From an uncultured Prevotellaceae bacterium (GTDB lineage: Bacteria > Bacteroidota > Bacteroidia > Bacteroidales > Bacteroidaceae): a stretch of DNA of 64,000 nt. Positions within the stretch are counted from its first letter, which is position 1. Each line of letters begins with the position of its first letter. The notes under the pieces are model-generated. The model was not told the DNA's origin. It was given only the letters and a program-made list of their open reading frames with translations, and did not search any database. Shown in pieces: positions 60,869 to 64,000 of the stretch. The translations under genes were made by a program, and so were the position numbers. The stretch spans positions 1 through 64,000 of the forward strand of contig CASGAM010000041.1 of NCBI GenBank assembly GCA_949299545.1, written 5' to 3'.

Positions 60869-63078
60869 TTCTCAGAATGTATTACACGGTCATTTAATTC
60901 GGCCAGCTTTGCATTGTTCCACCGGTCTGTCGTTCCCACCAAATAGCCGGTGATGCGCTGGAGGCGGTCGATGCGCGTACTGCCGCATTTGGGGCAGACA
61001 TCCAAACGGTCGGCCGCGTTTTCATAGCCGCAATCCATGCAGCGGTTCCGGTTATGGTTCACCGAGCCGTATCCCATGTTGTAGCGGTCCATCATATCCA
61101 CTACCCGCATGATGACTTCCGGGTTATGCGTCGCATCGCCGTCAATTTCCACGTAAAAGATATGGCCGCCGCGCGTCAGTTCGTGGTACGGCGCTTCCAC
61201 CTCGGCCTTGTGGCGCGCGCTGCACTGGTAATATACCGGCACGTGGTTGGAGTTCGTGTAATAGTCGCGGTCGGTCACACCGGCAATCACTCCGTATTTT
61301 TTGCGGTCGCCTCGCGTGAATTTCCCCGACAGACCTTCGGCCGGTGTGGCCAGTACGCTGTAATTGTGCTGGTAGCGTTCCGAGAAATCGTTGGCGCGGT
61401 CGCGCATATACGTCACGATGCGCAAACCCAGTTCCTGCGCTTCGGCCGATTCGCCATGGTGTTTGCCGGTCAGTGCGACCAGACATTCCGCCAAACCGAT
61501 AAACCCGATGCCCAAAGTACCTTGGTTGATGATCGGAGCAATGGTGTCGTCCGGCTTTAGCGACTCGCTGCCTAACCAAAGCGCACCCATTACGAGCGGG
61601 AACTGCTTGGCAAATGCTGTTTTCTGGAACTCTAACCGTTCATGCAACTGCTTTGCCGTCACCTCCAGCATGGCGTCCAGGCTGGCAAAGAAAGCGGCTA
61701 TGCGCTCTTCTTCACTCTCGATGGAACGGCATTCGATGGCCAAACGCACGATGTTGATGGTGGAGAACGAAATATTGCCCCGGCCAATGGACGTCTTCGG
61801 CCCGAAACGGTTCTCGAAGACACGGGTGCGGCATCCCATCGTGGCCGTCTCGTAGCGGTAACGCTCAGGGTCGTCCGCGCACCAGGCTTCATGACGGTTG
61901 AACGTTGCGTCAAGGTTGATGAAATTCGGGAAGAAACGGCGTGCTGTCACCTTGCAGGCGTAGCGGTAAAGGTCGTAGTTCCGGTCTTCGGGCAAATAAT
62001 TGACGCCCCGTTTCTTCTTCCATATCTGTATGGGGAAGATGGCCGTCTCGCCGTTGCCTACGCCCTCGTAAGTGCTGCGCAACACTTCGCGGATGATGCA
62101 CCGCCCCTCGGCCGAGGTATCGGTCCCGTAGTTGATGGAGCTGAAAACCACCTGATTGCCGCCGCGCGAATGGATGGTGTTCATGTTGTGGATAAAGGCT
62201 TCCATCGACTGGTGTACACGGGCGACCGTCTTGTTGACTGCATGTTGCAGGATGCGTGCATCCCCTTGAAGCCCTTCAAGCGGGCGTGACATGTAGTCCG
62301 TTATTTTACAATGATACAGGTGGGAAAAGTCCTGTCCGTACAATTCTTCCAATACTTTCACCTCTTCTATGAAACTGTCTCTGACGTAAGGCGCTAAATA
62401 AAAGTCAAAAGCCGGGATGGCCTGTCCGCCGTGCATCTCGTTCTGTGCCGTTTCCAAAGAAATACAGCCGAGTATGCTGGCCGTCTCGATGCGTTTGGCC
62501 GGCCGTGACGCTCCGTGTCCGGCCGAAAAACCTTCACGCAAGATGCGGTCGAGCGGATGCTGCACGCATGTCAGGCTTTTCGTCGGATAATAATCCTTGT
62601 CGTGAATATGCAGGTAGTTGTTGCGGACAGCCTCTTTCACGTCCTCGCTCAGCAGATAATCGTCCACGAACGGTTTGGTTGTCTCGCTGGCAAACTTCAT
62701 CATCATGCCTGCCGGCGTGTCAGCGTTCATATTGGCATTTTCGCGTGTCACGTCATTCGACTTGATGTTGATGATTTCAAGAAACATCGCACGCGTCTTT
62801 GCCTTACGGGCAATGCTGCGCTGGTTGCGATAGGCGATATACTTTTGGGCCACATCCTTGCGGGCGCTGTCCATCAGCTCTACTTCTACGGCGTCTTGAA
62901 TTTCTTCCACGGTCATTTGTGACTTGCCTTTGACCGTCACGTGGTCGGCAATCTGGTGTACGAGATCCATGTCTTCGCCCCGTTCCGTGTGTAACATGGC
63001 TTTGCGTACGGCGGTGATGATCTTCTGTTCATTAAAACCGACAATACGGCCGTCTCTTTTTACAACTGTCTGTATCAT
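60865..63078 (-). CDS. nrdD: Anaerobic (class III) ribonucleoside-triphosphate reductase
   Basis: Oxygen-sensitive glycyl-radical enzyme that reduces NTPs to dNTPs. The 737-residue chain begins with an ATP-cone ('VVKRDGRIVGFNEQKIITAV', about residues 5-90). It has the catalytic barrel with 'CVQHPLDRILREGFSAGHG' and 'SRGGNQVVFSSINYGTDTS', a C-terminal zinc site (CMDCGYENAADRLDVCPKCG), and the radical-glycine motif 'RITGYLVGT' (Gly about 711). Formate-type or thioredoxin-type reductant use cannot be decided by eye. The gene is preceded by a 5' leader of about 440 bases carrying a cobalamin riboswitch. nrdG overlaps its stop. Confidence 0.96.
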   Translation of the reverse strand: MIQTVVKRDGRIVGFNEQKIITAVRKAMLHTERGEDMDLVHQIADHVTVKGKSQMTVEEIQDAVEVELMDSARKDVAQKYIAYRNQRSIARKAKTRAMFLEIINIKSNDVTRENANMNADTPAGMMMKFASETTKPFVDDYLLSEDVKEAVRNNYLHIHDKDYYPTKSLTCVQHPLDRILREGFSAGHGASRPAKRIETASILGCISLETAQNEMHGGQAIPAFDFYLAPYVRDSFIEEVKVLEELYGQDFSHLYHCKITDYMSRPLEGLQGDARILQHAVNKTVARVHQSMEAFIHNMNTIHSRGGNQVVFSSINYGTDTSAEGRCIIREVLRSTYEGVGNGETAIFPIQIWKKKRGVNYLPEDRNYDLYRYACKVTARRFFPNFINLDATFNRHEAWCADDPERYRYETATMGCRTRVFENRFGPKTSIGRGNISFSTINIVRLAIECRSIESEEERIAAFFASLDAMLEVTAKQLHERLEFQKTAFAKQFPLVMGALWLGSESLKPDDTIAPIINQGTLGIGFIGLAECLVALTGKHHGESAEAQELGLRIVTYMRDRANDFSERYQHNYSVLATPAEGLSGKFTRGDRKKYGVIAGVTDRDYYTNSNHVPVYYQCSARHKAEVEAPYHELTRGGHIFYVEIDGDATHNPEVIMRVVDMMDRYNMGYGSVNHNRNRCMDCGYENAADRLDVCPKCGSTRIDRLQRITGYLVGTTDRWNNAKLAELNDRVIHSEK

Positions 63079-63344
63079 ATTCGTTTCCTTTTTATGAAAT
63101 TACTTATCCTTACAGTTCCCGGAAATGTGACAAACAGAAAGTATTATTTCAGGACAATGTGAAATGTGAAAAACACGATAAAGGGCGCCATGCGTTCGCA
63201 CAGATGCTTTTCACAACCGACATTCCACAGATGTGCCCCGACGCCGGTCGTCCTTTTTTGCCGACGTTGTTGCCTGAATCAGACTTTTCCGATGGTTCAT
63301 TTCCTGCGTTGTCCCCTAAATCCCGAAGAGACACGATGCGGTTT
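63079..63344 (-). other. Leader between the cobalamin riboswitch and nrdD
   Basis: About 265 bases on the minus strand separate the B12 box from the nrdD ATG. A 61-codon frame at 63149-63334 has no protein-like features and is not called. I see no classical hairpin-plus-T-run terminator, so control may act on translation or through a less obvious structure. Confidence 0.5.
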
Positions 63345-63527
63345 TACAGGCAGGTCTTCTGACTTTCTCGCGCCCGGCGTCCTTCCCGAATCATTTAATC
63401 ATCAGTGGAACAGTGGTTTGCCAGGCGTAAACAAACAAGATTACAGCAGCGGGTACTGTCCGGGACTTTCACCCGGTTCCCTTTTCATCCGTGCGGCCGG
63501 ACGGCACGTCACGGACACCTGTTATGT
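63345..63527 (-). ncRNA. Cobalamin (B12) riboswitch in the nrdDG leader
   Basis: Read on the minus strand the conserved blocks come in order: ACAGGTG near the 5' end, 'GATGAAAAGGGAA', 'CCGGGTGAAAGTCCCGG', 'ACCCGCTGCTGTAATC', CCACTG, 'TTCGGGAAGG' and the B12 box 'AAGTCAGAAGACCTGCC' (63349-63365). This is the full adenosylcobalamin-type aptamer. The only gene downstream on this strand is nrdD, so B12 would repress the B12-independent reductase. Confidence 0.93.
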
Positions 63528-63529
63528 TG

Positions 63530-63560
63530 CAAAGATAGTTTTTTCCGTCATTCCGGACAA
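63530..63560 (-). promoter_or_regulatory. Promoter of the riboswitch-nrdD-nrdG transcript
   Basis: Minus-strand TTG (63558-63560), 20 bases, TATCTTTG (63530-63537). The start would be near 63523, right at the 5' end of the riboswitch. Confidence 0.82.
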
Positions 63561-64000
63561 GTCTGCGGGTGACATTTACAAGATTATTTTTCTCTGTTTC
63601 TTCCTGCAATAGGATTGCCTGTCAAAGCAAAGTAGACGGATTTGCCGGCTTATCTGCTTGATTCCTCAATAGATAAACTTTCTGTACAAAGTAATTCGGT
63701 AAAGAATGAGAAGATGATTTTTTTAGGATAACTGTTTTGAAGAGAAGCATAAAAAAGTTGTCGGTTATGGTAAACGCAATCCCTATAATCCGTCCAATGT
63801 TATAAAAATCTGTCGAAACAGTAAGATTCTTAGCTCGTACAGCAAGGATTCTATATATTAAACCTTATTTTATATAAACAAAGGTTTATGATAGATAAAT
63901 AAAGTCTTGTTTTATATAAAACAAGCTTTGTGATAACATTCAGGATTTTTCAAAGAAAGTATGGAACAGGTATAAAAAAAGAAACGGAGCAGACATGCGC
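63561..64000. other. AT-rich region at the right edge without a recognised gene
   Basis: No open frame of convincing quality is seen. The stretch is AT-rich and ends with twin palindromes. It may be the control region of a gene beyond the window. Confidence 0.5.
63860..63925. repeat. Twin TTTATATAAA-centred palindromes
   Basis: Palindrome 1 (63860-63887) has arms AAACCTT and AAGGTTT with a 2-base mismatch inside. Palindrome 2 (63906-63925, CTTGTTTTATATAAAACAAG) is a perfect 20-bp palindrome. Both centre on TTTATATAAA and the centres are 42 bp apart, about four helical turns. This suggests paired binding sites of a dimeric regulator. Confidence 0.6.

Noticed and set aside
63149..63334. A 61-codon minus-strand frame between the B12 riboswitch and nrdD
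   Set aside because: No conserved features and ordinary length for chance; treated as leader RNA.

Overview
The window looks like a chromosomal segment from a member of the order Bacteroidales (phylum Bacteroidota). Many genes are preceded by the Bacteroidota promoter form TTG/TTTG, about 19-21 bp, TAnnTTTG. The gene families are typical of the group: DUF4271-hemD, DUF3575/DUF3868 with Mfa1/Mfa2-like fimbrial lipoproteins, an HAD-hotdog-menF-menD-menB cluster, dut-TPR-DUF4292-envC, and a GH2 beta-galactosidase. Two large secreted proteins end in domains that resemble type IX secretion (T9SS) sorting domains, which points to a lineage with a T9SS. I cannot name the species from sequence alone.

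Layout. 1-3315: a fimbrillin-like/LRR protein, then metK behind a promoter and an H-type pseudoknot that matches the SAM-II riboswitch fold. 3317-8375: housekeeping genes (LOG-family hydrolase, DUF4271 membrane protein, hemD, rnpA, yidD, tatD-like, tyrS). 8400-9300: tRNA-Gln and an opposing tRNA-Lys around a gene-poor spacer with a long palindromic element. 9301-12388: AI-2E-family permease, rsmI and a coiled-coil lipoprotein. 12464-31325: the most unusual part, a fimbria/adhesin locus. It starts with a 21-bp perfect inverted repeat pair flanking 157 bp that carries a promoter now pointing away from the locus, so it is probably a phase-variable invertible promoter. Next come DUF3575, DUF3868, a major Mfa1-like fimbrillin, an Mfa2-like anchor, another fimbrial lipoprotein, and a 3901-residue adhesin made of eight tandem beta-helix modules. 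31348-37218: covarying hairpins, dgt, and the dut-TPR-DUF4292-envC operon. 37293-48817: a large gluzincin-type secreted protein, nhaA, glmM, a GH2 enzyme and a SWIM/SNF2 helicase. 48884-58812: waaA and gltX, a PgpH-like HD protein, and the menaquinone operon with an HAD-hotdog fusion that may supply the DHNA-CoA thioesterase. 58900-64000: a purine permease, then nrdD-nrdG behind a cobalamin riboswitch.

How the parts connect. The two riboswitches give product or cofactor feedback: SAM on SAM synthetase, and B12 on the B12-independent ribonucleotide reductase. The second implies a B12-dependent reductase elsewhere in the genome. The fimbrial locus combines DNA-inversion control with structural subunits and a very large tip- or surface-type adhesin. 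No recombinase gene lies in the window, so the inversion enzyme would have to act in trans. All functional calls are from reading the sequence; no database search was run.
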